From NCBI GenBank assembly GCA_028285495.1, contig JANQPB010000015.1, forward strand, positions 186,001 to 250,000: a stretch of DNA of 64,000 bases. Reading direction: 5' to 3'. Numbering within the stretch: the stretch's first letter is position 1; each line of letters opens with the position of its first letter. This document shows positions 24,252 to 33,330 of this stretch, in pieces. Both the position numbers and the translations under genes were made by a program. The notes under the pieces were generated by a model. It saw only the letters and a list, made by a program, of their open reading frames with translations, was not told where the DNA came from and made no database searches. This DNA comes from Acidimicrobiales bacterium. Lineage in GTDB: Bacteria > Actinomycetota > Acidimicrobiia > Acidimicrobiales > SZUA-35.

Positions 24252-24737
24252 ATGCGACTCGACGAGATCGGACGCCAGCCGTGCTCGGTGGCCAAGGCCC
24301 TCAGCGAGATCGGCGACGCGTGGAGCATCCTGATCCTCCGGGAGGCCTTCTACGGGCGGCGCCGGTTCTCCGACTTCGCCGCCTTCACCGGGGCCCAGAA
24401 CACCGTGGTCTCCGCTCGCCTGAAGGCACTGGTCGAGGCCGGCATCCTCGAGCGAACCGTCTACTCGGAGTACCCGACCCGCCACCACTACCGACTCACC
24501 GGCAAGGGCCGCGAGCTCGCACCCGTCCTGTTCACCCTGGTCGAGTGGGGCGACAAGTGGATCGATGCAGACGGCGGGCGCCCGATCGACCTGACCCACA
24601 CCTGCGGCCACCACATCGATCCGGTCACCGTGTGTGGCCACTGCGGCGAGCGCCTCGACCCCAGCGACATCACCCCCTCGACCGGTCCCGGCTACCCGAC
24701 CCATCTGCCCGACCCGTTCTCGACCGCCGATGACTGA
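24252..24737 (+). CDS. HxlR family transcriptional regulator with a Cys/His-rich C-terminus
   Basis: 161 aa. Residues about 10-105 are the HxlR winged helix: QPCSVAKALSEIGDAWSILI, LREAFYGRRRFSDFAAFTGA, TVVSARLKALVEAGILERTVY and YRLTGKGRELAPVL. The N-terminal Cys is the redox/aldehyde-sensing position in some members. An additional tail contains CGHHIDPVTVCGHCGERL (about 127-144), a likely zinc-ribbon-like site that the shortest HxlR proteins lack. It is divergent from the LLM - molybdopterin operon and leads the LLM - enoyl-CoA hydratase genes on the plus strand, so it may coordinate both. Confidence 0.87.
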   Translation: MRLDEIGRQPCSVAKALSEIGDAWSILILREAFYGRRRFSDFAAFTGAQNTVVSARLKALVEAGILERTVYSEYPTRHHYRLTGKGRELAPVLFTLVEWGDKWIDADGGRPIDLTHTCGHHIDPVTVCGHCGERLDPSDITPSTGPGYPTHLPDPFSTADD

Positions 24738-24788
24738 GCCGTCTGCCGTGCTGCGGCCCGCCCGACCAGCGACGCCGGGAGGCTCGAC

Positions 24789-25835
24789 ATGAAGCTGGGC
24801 ACCTCCGTTCGCTTCCTCTTCCCCGGCTCCGAGCGGACCGACGCCCTCTACGCGGCCATGCAGGCCGACCTCCCACCGGGGGCCTTCACCGAGCGCCCGC
24901 TCGGACCCCTCGGCCCGGCCAACCAGGCCACCCAGCTCGAGGCCATCGCCAACGCCGCGGCCGACGCCGGACTGTGGGGGATGCTGGTCGGCGACAACCA
25001 CGCCATCCCCGCCATCTACGCCAACTGCTTCCAACCGGTCCCCTCCATCGCCCGGCTCAGCACCATGACCGCCGACCTCCTCATCGGCGCCGTCGTCCTC
25101 GCCCCGTTCTACAACCCGCTCCTCCTGGCCGAGCAGATCGGCACCCTCGCCGCCTTCACCGACGCCTCCCAGATGTGGGTCTTCGCGGTCGGGGGCAACG
25201 GCAGGACCTTCGAACGGACCGGCATCCCCATGAGCGAGCGGGGCCGACGCACGAGCCAGATCATGGACGTCGTCGGCCGACTCCTCGCCGGCGAGACCGT
25301 CACCGCCTCCGGGCCCGGCTGGGACCTCGACGAGGCCTCGATCGCACCGCTGCCGGCCACCCGGCCCTACCTCGTCGTCGGCGGCGCCGCCGATGCCGTC
25401 CTGCGGCGGGGGGCGAGGCTGGGCGACGGCTGGCTCACCGCCCAGAACTCCACCGACGATGAACTGGCCACCCAGCTCGACTACTACAGCCAGCAGTGCG
25501 CCAGCCACGACAAGATCCCGTTCCCCGTGCTGCGACGCGACATCCTCGTGACCGAGACCGACCAGGAGGCGCTCGACATCGTGCAACCGATCCTCGACGT
25601 CGGCTACCGGGGCGTGACCATCGAGCGGCTCCTCGTCGGCAGCCCCGACACGATCCTCGAGCGGCTCGCCGCCTACGACGCCGCCGGTTTCAACCACGTG
25701 ATGGTCCGCCACGTCACCGGTGACACCGACACCATCGTGCGCAGCATCCAGCTCCTCGGCGAGCGGGTCATCCCCACGATCAGCGCCTGGCCCGAACGCG
25801 ACCTGCCGACCCGACCGACCCTGGAGTCACCATGA
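24789..25835 (+). CDS. Second LLM-class flavin/F420-dependent oxidoreductase
   Basis: 348 aa. Luciferase-like motifs: AIANAAADAGLWGMLVGDNH, TADLLIGAVVLAPFYNPLLLAEQIGTLA, MWVFAVGGNGRTFERTGI, RPYLVVGGAADAVLRRGARLGDGWLT and SPDTILERLAAYDAAGF. It is clearly of a different subgroup from the enzyme at 23058. It lies 51 bp after HxlR and its stop overlaps the start of the enoyl-CoA hydratase gene (ATGA), so these form one unit. It may oxidise or reduce an intermediate en route to a CoA-linked acid; the substrate is unknown. Confidence 0.86.
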   Translation: MKLGTSVRFLFPGSERTDALYAAMQADLPPGAFTERPLGPLGPANQATQLEAIANAAADAGLWGMLVGDNHAIPAIYANCFQPVPSIARLSTMTADLLIGAVVLAPFYNPLLLAEQIGTLAAFTDASQMWVFAVGGNGRTFERTGIPMSERGRRTSQIMDVVGRLLAGETVTASGPGWDLDEASIAPLPATRPYLVVGGAADAVLRRGARLGDGWLTAQNSTDDELATQLDYYSQQCASHDKIPFPVLRRDILVTETDQEALDIVQPILDVGYRGVTIERLLVGSPDTILERLAAYDAAGFNHVMVRHVTGDTDTIVRSIQLLGERVIPTISAWPERDLPTRPTLESP

Positions 25836-26635
25836 CCGACCGAGCCCCGTCACCCGATCCCGACGGCACCGTCACCGCCGCCGCCACCGGCCGCATCCTC
25901 CACATCACGGTGGACCGGGCCGACAAGATGAACGGCTTCACCCCCGAGATGATGACAGCCCTCGGCGAGCACCTCACCACCCTCGACGAGGACGACGACC
26001 TGTGGGTCGGCGTCGTCAGCTTCGCTGGACCCCATACGACCGCCGGCCTCGACCTGCCGCGCTTCGCCGCCTCGATGCGAGGGGAAGCCGAGCGCGAGCC
26101 ACACGCCGGCGTCGATCCCTTCGGCCTCGCCCGACGCTGCCGCAAACCGGTGGTCATGGCGGTCCAGGGGATCACCTTCACCATCGGCATCGAGATGATG
26201 CTCGGCGCCGACATCGTCGTCGCCGCCGACGACTGCCGCTTCGCCCAACTCGAACCGAAACGGGGCCTCGCCGTGTTCGGCGGCGCCCACGTCCGCTACG
26301 TCGAGCGGGCCGGCTGGGGCAACGCCATGTATCACCTCCTCCGGGCCGACGAGTTCGGACCCGACCGGGCCATCGAGCTCGGCTTCGTCCAGGAGGTCGT
26401 CCCCGCCGGCACCCAGGTCGAACGGGCCATCGAACTGGCCACCGAGATCACCACCTGCGCCCCCCTCGCCGTGCAGGAGATCAAGCGGGCCGCCTTGGTC
26501 GCCCTCCAGCAGGGCGAGGAGGCCGGCTTCGCCGAGATCCCCACCATGCGAGCGAAGACGGCGGGCTCCGAGGACTTCGCCGAGGGGCTCGCCTCGTTCC
26601 GCGAGAAGCGAGCGGCCGAGTTCCAGGGCCGCTGA
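25832..26635 (+). CDS. Enoyl-CoA hydratase/isomerase family protein
   Basis: 267 aa. Crotonase fold: ILHITVDRADKMNGFTPEMM, the first oxyanion segment near FAGPHTTAGLDLPRF, KPVVMAVQGITFTIGIEMML (second oxyanion loop and helix), GADIVVAADDCRFAQLEPKRGLAVFGG, then LGFVQEVVPAGTQVERAIELA. The usual catalytic glutamates of true hydratases are not both obvious (the second active loop reads QLEPKRGLAVFGG), so the exact reaction could be hydration, isomerisation or C-C hydrolysis of an acyl-CoA. It is coupled to the LLM gene upstream and ends convergently with the URO-D pseudogene. Confidence 0.85.
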   Translation: MTDRAPSPDPDGTVTAAATGRILHITVDRADKMNGFTPEMMTALGEHLTTLDEDDDLWVGVVSFAGPHTTAGLDLPRFAASMRGEAEREPHAGVDPFGLARRCRKPVVMAVQGITFTIGIEMMLGADIVVAADDCRFAQLEPKRGLAVFGGAHVRYVERAGWGNAMYHLLRADEFGPDRAIELGFVQEVVPAGTQVERAIELATEITTCAPLAVQEIKRAALVALQQGEEAGFAEIPTMRAKTAGSEDFAEGLASFREKRAAEFQGR

Positions 26636-26659
26636 TCGCTCGGTCCCAGGACCGAGCCG

Positions 26660-27641
26660 ACCAGTTCTCGGCCAGGTCTCGGACGGCCAGGAGACGGCCG
26701 GCGTCGAGCTCGGCACCGACGGCACACCCCCGGCCAGGACGAACCCTCGGTCGAGCGGGTCGACCGAAGCCCGCACGGCGTCAGTCAGCTCGTCGCCCAT
26801 CATCCGGTGGATTCGCTTGCGGGGGATGCCGGCCATGACCGCTCGGCCGCTGGTCGCCGCCAGCTCGGCCATACCGGGGTTGCCGTCGCCTCCGTGGTCC
26901 CAGCTCAGGATCTGCACGGGATAGTCGACGAAGCGTTCGGCATCGGTGTTGTCGCCGCAGATGTGGAGGACCAGGATCGTCGGATCGGCCATGCGCTCGA
27001 GGACGGCCAGATCGTGTGGCCGACCGAAGCGGTCGTACCGTTCGGCGCTGCAGTTGTCGAGGCTGGTCCACTGGAGTGGCGCGTAGAACACGCCAGCCGC
27101 TCCTCGGTCGAGCGCTTCGTCGATGTGGGCGCTGAGCCTCTCGGCCACCGCTTCGAGGGCGGCGGCGGCGCTGTCCGGGTCGGCGTCGAGCATCGAGCCC
27201 AGCGGCTCGCCGACTCCACCGGCCAGAAGGCCGAGCACCGCCAGCGGGGAGAACACGGTGTGGATGATGTCGACCTCGTCGCCAACCTCCCCGGCCACCG
27301 CTTCGATGGCGACCAGCTGCTCGACGAGCGAGGGGTGATCGATCGGCCCGGGTTTCGATGCGGGCGATGTCCGATGTCTGCTCGATGGCGCGGTGGGTCA
27401 GTCGCTGGTACCGCCGCTCGGTCGACCGCTCGTAGCGATTGCCCCAGACCTCGGGGAGGTAGCTCCACCGCGGGTTGAGCTTGAGGAGCTCCCAGTCGTA
27501 GGTGCGGTACAGCGCCAGCGTCTCGTCGGCCAGTTCCTCGGCTGACCACTCCCGGAAGAAGTTGTGGCGCCACAGCGACACGGGCGGCCGGTCCGTCGGA
27601 TTCCGGTCGATGGCTGCCCGGAGACGTTCCTTGTGGTTCAC
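26660..27641 (-). pseudogene. Uroporphyrinogen decarboxylase-family gene with a frameshift
   Basis: From a GTG at 27641 (GGAG upstream) the frame reads NHKERLRAAIDRNPTDRPPVSLWRH, then NPRWSYLPEVWGNRYERS and AIEQTSDIARI, the front of a URO-D/methyltransferase-like barrel. Removing one base near 27355 restores KPGPIDHPSLVEQL, HTVFSPLAVLG, GVFYAPLQWTS, ILVLHICGDNT, VQILSWDHGG and GRAVMAGIPRKRI, the rest of the domain. A second frame change may occur near the C-terminus after RGFVLAGG. The gene is near full length, so a single-base assembly error is a real alternative to true inactivation. Relatives include haem synthesis HemE but also corrinoid methyltransferases; this divergent copy is more like the latter group. 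Confidence 0.7.
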
Positions 27642-27892
27642 GGGGTGGTCTCCGTTCGCGTGTAGGATGCACCATCAGACGATGCGTCTCGCCAACCTCG
27701 GGCAGACGCCGGCCGAATCGCCGCCGGTCCGACGATGATCGTGACGCGGACCGGATCGCCCTCGGGGACCGCGGCTCGACCTCGGCCATCTTGGCCTCCA
27801 TCTCGGCCACGAGCTCCGCTGCATCGACCTGGCGGTCGACGATCACACCGAGCTCGAGGAGGTCTTCTGCGGAGCCTCCGCCTCCTCCGATC

Positions 27893-27995
27893 GCGCCGAC
27901 CGGGTCGAGATCGACGGCCAGCACATGCTCCATCTCGACCGACCCGAGCCCGCCGCCAGGAGATCATGCGCTTCGTCGACGAGCGTGGGTCGTGA
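27893..27995 (+). pseudogene. Alpha/beta-hydrolase C-terminal relic
   Basis: The plus strand reads ADRVEIDGQHMLHLDRPEPAAR, the segment with the catalytic histidine of alpha/beta hydrolases, and then, after a one-base deletion, IMRFVDERGS and stop at 27995. Upstream DNA does not continue the family in any frame. It lies in an otherwise empty 430-bp gap between the URO-D pseudogene and the CaiB gene, and is best read as the 3' scrap of a lost gene. Confidence 0.45.
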
Positions 27996-28079
27996 ACCGC
28001 ATGTCCACGAGCGAGGTGGGGTCCGGTCGGGGGCCACGCCCCGCCACGTCCTCGGACCTCGCTCCGCCGACGCCGGACT

Positions 28080-29300
28080 TCAGCTGATGTCGTCGATGTC
28101 GGCCCGCTCGATGCCGAGCTCGGCAAGCACCTCGGCCGTGTGCTCGCCGAGCAGCGGTGGTCGCTGATAGAGCCCGGTGGCGCCGGACGCGAGTTTGATG
28201 GGGTTGCCAGCCAGGGCGATCGGGGGGTTGTCCCCGGGCAGCTCACAGTCCTCGAGCATGCCTCGGGCGGCCACGTGAGGATCGTCGAAGATCTCCCCCA
28301 TCGAGTTGGCCGGCCCGCAGGGCACCTTGCCTCCGAGCAGGTCGAGGAGCTCCCGCTTGGTGCGGGTCGACGTCCAGCGGGCGATCTCCGCCTCGGTGAA
28401 GTCCTGATTGGCCGCTCGCCGGGGGTTGCTCCTGGTCCGCTCGTCGGTGACGAGATCCGGTCGGCCCATAGCGTCGCACAGCAGATGCCAGTGGTGCTCG
28501 GCGGGGGCGGCGATGGCGAAGCGCCCGTCGGTGGCCGGAAAGAGGCTGAACGGGACCAACGACCGCTTGCCCGGCTGGCGCTCCCGCCCAGTGAGGGCGT
28601 AGGCCGGAACGTGGGAGCGAAGCAGGGTGAGGGCACTGTCGTACATGGCCACGTCGACGAAGTCGCCGGTCCCGGTCTGGCGGGCCCGCATGACGGCCGC
28701 CAGCAGGCCAAGCGCCATCAACGTGCCGGGGTAGATGTCGGCGATGGCCACCTCGTAGAGGTCGCCGGTGGCCTCCACCAGGCCCCCCATGGCCTGGCCG
28801 GCCGTGTCAAGACACGGCCAGGAGCGGTAGGGGCTGGTCCCAGTGCGCTCGTCGCCGAACCCCCGCACCGCGGCGTAGACGATTCTCGGGTTCCTGGCCG
28901 CCAGTACCTCGTAGCCGAGGCCGAGCTCGTCCATGACCCCGGCCCGCATGTTCTCCACGATGGCGTCGGCCCGGTCACACATCTGGAGCAGGGCATCGAC
29001 ATCGGACGGCCGCTTGAGATCGAGGCAGACCCCCCGCTTGTTCCGGTTCACGCCGGCGAAGGCCATGCCGTAGTCGGCCCCTGCCTCGGTGCCGGCCGCA
29101 GCGTGACCGTAGTCCGGTGGGTGCGGCGGAACGGTACGGAAGCGGTCACCGCTCGGCGGCTCGACCTTGATCACGTTGGCTCCGAGATCGGCCAGCAGGG
29201 CCGTCCCGAACGGTCCGGCATACGCCATGGTGCAGTCGATGACGGTGACGTCGTCGAGGGGCCCTCGCCGGTCGATGGGGCGGTCGACCCCGGCCGTCAT
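28080..29300 (-). CDS. CaiB/BaiF family (class III) CoA transferase
   Basis: 406 aa from the ATG at 29300, which overlaps the OppF stop. Family III CoA-transferase elements: DVTVIDCTMAYAGPFGTALLADLGANVIKVEPP, GMAFAGVNRNKRGVCLDLKRP, ADAIVENMRAGVMDELGLGYE, and further on GTGDFVDVAMYDSAL. The catalytic aspartate normally in this family corresponds to the region around VNRNKRGVCLDL and downstream. Such enzymes move CoA between carboxylic acids and activate an imported or intermediate acid. It is the last gene of an operon with a complete Opp/Dpp-like importer, which suggests that the imported compound, or a product of it, is activated as a CoA thioester. Confidence 0.88.
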   Translation of the reverse strand: MTAGVDRPIDRRGPLDDVTVIDCTMAYAGPFGTALLADLGANVIKVEPPSGDRFRTVPPHPPDYGHAAAGTEAGADYGMAFAGVNRNKRGVCLDLKRPSDVDALLQMCDRADAIVENMRAGVMDELGLGYEVLAARNPRIVYAAVRGFGDERTGTSPYRSWPCLDTAGQAMGGLVEATGDLYEVAIADIYPGTLMALGLLAAVMRARQTGTGDFVDVAMYDSALTLLRSHVPAYALTGRERQPGKRSLVPFSLFPATDGRFAIAAPAEHHWHLLCDAMGRPDLVTDERTRSNPRRAANQDFTEAEIARWTSTRTKRELLDLLGGKVPCGPANSMGEIFDDPHVAARGMLEDCELPGDNPPIALAGNPIKLASGATGLYQRPPLLGEHTAEVLAELGIERADIDDIS

Positions 29301-30325
29301 CGGTCGGCTCCGAGGTGGCACTCGACCCACCGACCATCGCCGATGGCGATCGATGGCGGGGCCGTGTCCCGGCAGACGTCCATCACGGCGGGGCAGCGGG
29401 TCTGGAAGCGGCAGCCGGGGGGAAGGTCGGCCGGGTTGGGATGGGCGCCGCTCAGCACGATGCGGGTCTCCAACCGGTTCTCGTCGGGGTCGAGCCCCGG
29501 GACAGCCGACATCAGCGCCGTCGTGTAGGGGTGCTCGGGCGCCGTGGCGATCTGCTCGGCGTCGCCGTGCTCGACGACGCGACCCATGTACATCACGGCG
29601 ATCCGATGCGACAGGTGGCGGATGGTGGCGAAGTCGTGGCTGATGACCACCATGGCCAGCGACCGCTCCTCCTGGAGGCGTAGCAGCAGGTTGATGATCT
29701 CGGACCGGGTCGACAGGTCGAGCGCCGAGGTCGGCTCGTCGGCGATCAGGATCGGGGGATCGGGGGCCAGGGCACGGGCGATCGACACCCGCTGGCGCTG
29801 CCCGCCCGAGAGCTCCTCGGGGTAGCGATCGGCGAACGCCTTCGGCAGCCCGACCTGTTCCAGGAGCTCGTCGACCCGGACTTCGTGGTCGGCTCGATCG
29901 CCGATGCCCTGAACGACGAGGGGTTCACGAACCGAGTAGCGGATGGTCTTCGTCGGATCGAGCGAGGAGAACGGGTCCTGGAAGATCATCTGGATGTTGC
30001 GGCGCAGCCACATCGTGTCGGCCTTGTCCGAACCGATGGAGCGACCGAGCACGCGGATCGTTCCTTGATCGGGCTCGATCAGGTGGGCCAGGATCCGTCC
30101 GAGGGTCGTCTTGCCCGAGCCGCTCTCGCCGACGACGCCAAGCGTCTCCCCGGCCGCCAGCTCGATGTCGACGTCATCGACGGCGACCAATCGCTGGGTG
30201 ACCCGGCCGAGCAGGCTGCGAGCCACCGGGAACTGTTTGCGCAACCCGGTTCCGGCCAACACGGGGCCCGAGTGGGGTGGTCGGTCACCAACGGCCCGAG
30301 CTCCTGCGTCCACCAGGTCACTCAC
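29297..30325 (-). CDS. Oligopeptide/dipeptide-type ABC transporter ATPase (OppF-like)
   Basis: 342 aa from a GTG at 30325, with GGAGG upstream. Walker A GESGSGKTT, Q-loop FQDPFSSLDP, signature LSGGQRQR, Walker B ILIADEPTSALD, H-switch VISHDF. The C-terminus has the Opp/Dpp extension with a cysteine-rich motif (CRFQTRCPAVMDVC) that binds an Fe-S cluster or metal in characterised members. It pairs with the OppD-like ATPase encoded just upstream, overlapping by 8 nt, to power the importer. Confidence 0.93.
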   Translation of the reverse strand: MSDLVDAGARAVGDRPPHSGPVLAGTGLRKQFPVARSLLGRVTQRLVAVDDVDIELAAGETLGVVGESGSGKTTLGRILAHLIEPDQGTIRVLGRSIGSDKADTMWLRRNIQMIFQDPFSSLDPTKTIRYSVREPLVVQGIGDRADHEVRVDELLEQVGLPKAFADRYPEELSGGQRQRVSIARALAPDPPILIADEPTSALDLSTRSEIINLLLRLQEERSLAMVVISHDFATIRHLSHRIAVMYMGRVVEHGDAEQIATAPEHPYTTALMSAVPGLDPDENRLETRIVLSGAHPNPADLPPGCRFQTRCPAVMDVCRDTAPPSIAIGDGRWVECHLGADR

Positions 30326-31382
30326 CGTTCACACCTCCCGGGTGACGTGGCGTCAGGGTCATCTCACCGGTCTGCACCAGGAGGCACCGAGAGCGATGGT
30401 CGACGCGAACGTCGACCGTGGCCATGTCGTCCCGCTCGCAGTGCTCGCGGGCGTGGGGGCAGCGGGTCCGGAACCGGCAGCCCCGGGGGAACTGACCGGC
30501 GAGCGGGACCCGACCCCGGACGATGGACAGCTGGGATCGGGGAACCGCCCCCTGGGGCATTGCGTCGAGGAGCCCCTGGGTGTAGGGGTGTTGGGGGTTG
30601 TGGAACACCTCTCGGATCGGGCCGAGCTCGACCAGGTGACCTGCGTACATGACGGCGACCTCGTCGGCGAAGTCGGCCACCACGCCGAGATCATGGGTCA
30701 CGAGCATGATCGCCATGCCAAGGTCTCGCTGGAGGTTGGCCAGCAGATCGAGGATCTCGGCCTGGATCGTCACGTCGAGCGCCGTCGTCGGCTCGTCGGC
30801 GATCAGCACCTTGGGGTCGCAGGCGATCGACATCGCGATCATCACCCGCTGTTGCATGCCCCCGCTCATCTCGAACGGGTAGGCGTCGGCCCGACGGGCC
30901 GCATTGGGGATGCCAACCTGGTCCAGCAGCTCGACCGCCCGCTTCGCCGCCGCCGACTTGGACTCGTCGACGTGGAGGCGCCGAGCCTCGATGATCTGCT
31001 CTCCCACCTTCATCGTCGGGTTGAGGCTGCTCATCGGGTCCTGGAAGATCATGCCGATGCCCCCACCCCGCACCTGACGGAGCTCCCGGGGCCGCAGGTC
31101 GAGCAGGTCCTGACCGTCGAACCTCACCGACCCGCCACTCACGTGGATGGCCGGCGGGAGCAGGCCGAGCACCGCCATCGCCGTCATCGTCTTGCCGCAA
31201 CCCGACTCGCCGATCAGGGCCAGGGTCCGGTTGGCATGGACGTCGAACGAGACGTCCTCGACCAGGCCCGGCTGCTTGTCGGCTCCGTCGAGGTCAACGG
31301 TCAGCTCCCGGATCGAGAGCACCGGCTCATCGAGCGCAGCGGACGACGAGCGCGGATACCCGGTGGATGAGCTGATCGTCAT
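30318..31382 (-). CDS. Oligopeptide/dipeptide-type ABC transporter ATPase (OppD-like)
   Basis: 354 aa from the ATG at 31382, overlapping the OppC stop by 4 nt. Walker [11 protein letters not shown]-loop [15 protein letters not shown], signature [13 protein letters not shown], Walker [14 protein letters not shown]-switch VTHDLG, and the Opp/Dpp C-terminal Cys motif [14 protein letters not shown]. Order and overlaps place it as the fourth gene of the operon OppA-B-C-D-F-CaiB. Confidence 0.93.
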   Translation of the reverse strand: MTISSSTGYPRSSSAALDEPVLSIRELTVDLDGADKQPGLVEDVSFDVHANRTLALIGESGCGKTMTAMAVLGLLPPAIHVSGGSVRFDGQDLLDLRPRELRQVRGGGIGMIFQDPMSSLNPTMKVGEQIIEARRLHVDESKSAAAKRAVELLDQVGIPNAARRADAYPFEMSGGMQQRVMIAMSIACDPKVLIADEPTTALDVTIQAEILDLLANLQRDLGMAIMLVTHDLGVVADFADEVAVMYAGHLVELGPIREVFHNPQHPYTQGLLDAMPQGAVPRSQLSIVRGRVPLAGQFPRGCRFRTRCPHAREHCERDDMATVDVRVDHRSRCLLVQTGEMTLTPRHPGGVNGE

Positions 31383-32317
31383 TCGCGTCTCCGGGCGGTG
31401 ATGACGTCGCGCAGCGCGTCGCCGAGGGTGTTGAACGACAGGATGGTGAGGGTCATGGCCAGCCCGGGAGGGACGACGGCGTAGGGAGCCTTGAACTTGT
31501 CCTGGTAGGCGTCGCGGAGCATGCTTCCCCAGCTCGCATCGGGGATCTGGATGCCGAGGCCGAGGAAGCTGAGGGAGGCCTCGGCCAGGAGGGAGAACCC
31601 CATCATCAGGCTGATCTGGACCAGCAGTGGACCCGAGATGTTCGGCAGCACGTGGGCCCACAGGAGCCGGGGGGTGGAGCACCCGACCGAGCGGCTGGCG
31701 TCGACATAGAGCTCCTCGCTGACCGACATCGTGGCCCCCCGGGTGACCCGGAAGAGTCGGGGCGAGTACACGATGCCGATGGCCAGCATGGCGTTGGTGA
31801 GCCCGGGGCCGAGGATGGCCACGATGGCGAGCGCCATGACCAGCGGCGGGATGCTCAGGATCGTGTCGGCCAGGCGGCCGAGGATGCGATCGATCCGACC
31901 CCGGGTCGTCCCGGCGAACAGACCGGCCGGTACCCCGAGCACCACGCCGACCGACACCGCCAGCAGCGGAGCCATGAGCGCGACCCGGCCGGCATGGATG
32001 ATGCGGCTCAGCACATCCCGGCCCTTGTTGTCGGTGCCGAGCAGCGCGTCGCCGCTCGGCCCCTGCAGGACATTGAGCAGATCCTGCTTGTTCGGGTCGT
32101 GAGGGGCGATCAGGGGAGCGAAGAGGGCGGCCAACGCCAGGAGGATCAGGAACGCACCCGACACCACGGCGGCTCGGTTGCCGAGCAGGCGTCGGAAGAC
32201 CGACCGGTGGGTTCGCAGCGGAACGAACTCGTCCGGCCCACCTCCCGGTGTCGTCGCCTCGTCGCCGACGACGTCGACGACGGCGGGCCCGCCGGATGGA
32301 GAGGCTTCCAGGCTCAC
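31379..32317 (-). CDS. Peptide-type ABC transporter permease (OppC/DppC-like)
   Basis: 312 aa from a GTG at 32317. A polar N-terminus of about 50 residues precedes TM1 (VVSGAFLILLALAALFAPLI), followed by the OppC N-terminal domain (GTDNKGRDVLSRIIHAGR) and the BPD_transp_1 domain with the EAA-like loop YVDASRSVGCSTPRLLWAHVLPN. It is the inner-membrane partner of the OppB-like permease, which ends 4 bp upstream. The N-terminal tail is longer than usual and rich in Pro, Gly and Asp. Confidence 0.92.
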   Translation of the reverse strand: MSLEASPSGGPAVVDVVGDEATTPGGGPDEFVPLRTHRSVFRRLLGNRAAVVSGAFLILLALAALFAPLIAPHDPNKQDLLNVLQGPSGDALLGTDNKGRDVLSRIIHAGRVALMAPLLAVSVGVVLGVPAGLFAGTTRGRIDRILGRLADTILSIPPLVMALAIVAILGPGLTNAMLAIGIVYSPRLFRVTRGATMSVSEELYVDASRSVGCSTPRLLWAHVLPNISGPLLVQISLMMGFSLLAEASLSFLGLGIQIPDASWGSMLRDAYQDKFKAPYAVVPPGLAMTLTILSFNTLGDALRDVITARRRE

Positions 32318-32321
32318 GTGC

Positions 32322-33269
32322 TCACTCCTCGCTCCGCACCCGAGGATTGATCCAGCCGTAGGAGAGGTCGACCAGCAGATTGATCGCCACCACGATCACC
32401 GTGGTCAACAGGACATAGGCCTGGATGACGGGGAAGTCCCGATCGGCCACCGCTCTGACCGCCATCGTGCCGAGCCCGTTGATGGCGAACACCTGCTCGA
32501 TGATGATCACCCCGCCGAGCAGGCGGCCGATCTGGAGCCCCAGCACCGTGACGACCGGAATGGCCGCGTTGCGAACGACGTGACGGGCGAACAACCGACC
32601 CCCAGGCGCACCCTTGGCCCGAGCGGTCCGGATGTAGGGCTGGGCCATCACATCGACGACGCCGCCCCGGGTCTGACGGGCCACCTCGGCCGACATCCCC
32701 AGGCCGAGGGCGAGGGCGGGGAGGGTGATGTGATGCAGCCACCCCACCGGGTCTTCGGTCAGCGGGGTGTAGTCCAGTACCGGGAACAGGTCGAACTCCA
32801 GCGCGAAGAAGGTGACCAACAGCATCCCGACCCAGAAGCTGGGCATGGCGATGCCGAGGCTGGCCCCGAGGGAGGTCACTCGATCGGTCACGCCTCGGCG
32901 GAGGCCCGCCAACCCACCGAGTGTGACGCCGATGACGACGGCGATGACGCTCGCAGCCAGGGTGATGCTCAGCGTGGCCGGCAGCACCTGCCTGACCATC
33001 TCGATGACCGGGCGGTTGGTGATCAGGGACTGGCCGAAGTCACCTCGGAGGGCATCGGTGGCCCAGCTGAAGTACTGGACCCAGATCGGCTCGTCGAGGC
33101 CGAGTCGCTCCCGAGTCGACTGGATCTGCTCCGGCGACGCATTCTCTCCCGCAACGGCCGAGGCGGCGTCCCCCGGCACCAGGTGGACCATCAGGGCCAC
33201 GAGGATGCTGGCCAGGAACACCACCAGCACCGAGCCTCCCAGCCGCCGCACGAGAAGCCGCGAGCTCAT
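32322..33269 (-). CDS. Peptide-type ABC transporter permease (OppB/DppB-like)
   Basis: 315 aa from the ATG at 33269; longer in-frame sequence upstream belongs to the antisense of the binding-protein gene and is rejected. It starts MSSRLLVRRLGGSVLVVFLASI, the standard OppB TM1, then PGDAASAVAGENASPEQIQ, LGLDEPIWVQYFSW, GDFGQSL, and the EAA loop YIRTARAKGAPGGRLFARHVVRNAAIPV. Six transmembrane segments are expected. It forms the translocation pore with the OppC-like protein. Confidence 0.92.
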   Translation of the reverse strand: MSSRLLVRRLGGSVLVVFLASILVALMVHLVPGDAASAVAGENASPEQIQSTRERLGLDEPIWVQYFSWATDALRGDFGQSLITNRPVIEMVRQVLPATLSITLAASVIAVVIGVTLGGLAGLRRGVTDRVTSLGASLGIAMPSFWVGMLLVTFFALEFDLFPVLDYTPLTEDPVGWLHHITLPALALGLGMSAEVARQTRGGVVDVMAQPYIRTARAKGAPGGRLFARHVVRNAAIPVVTVLGLQIGRLLGGVIIIEQVFAINGLGTMAVRAVADRDFPVIQAYVLLTTVIVVAINLLVDLSYGWINPRVRSEE

Positions 33270-33330
33270 GGCCGCAGCCTCCCGTGCGCCAGCCGCAGGG
33301 GAAATCCGGTGGTCGTCCGGGCCAAGGAGA

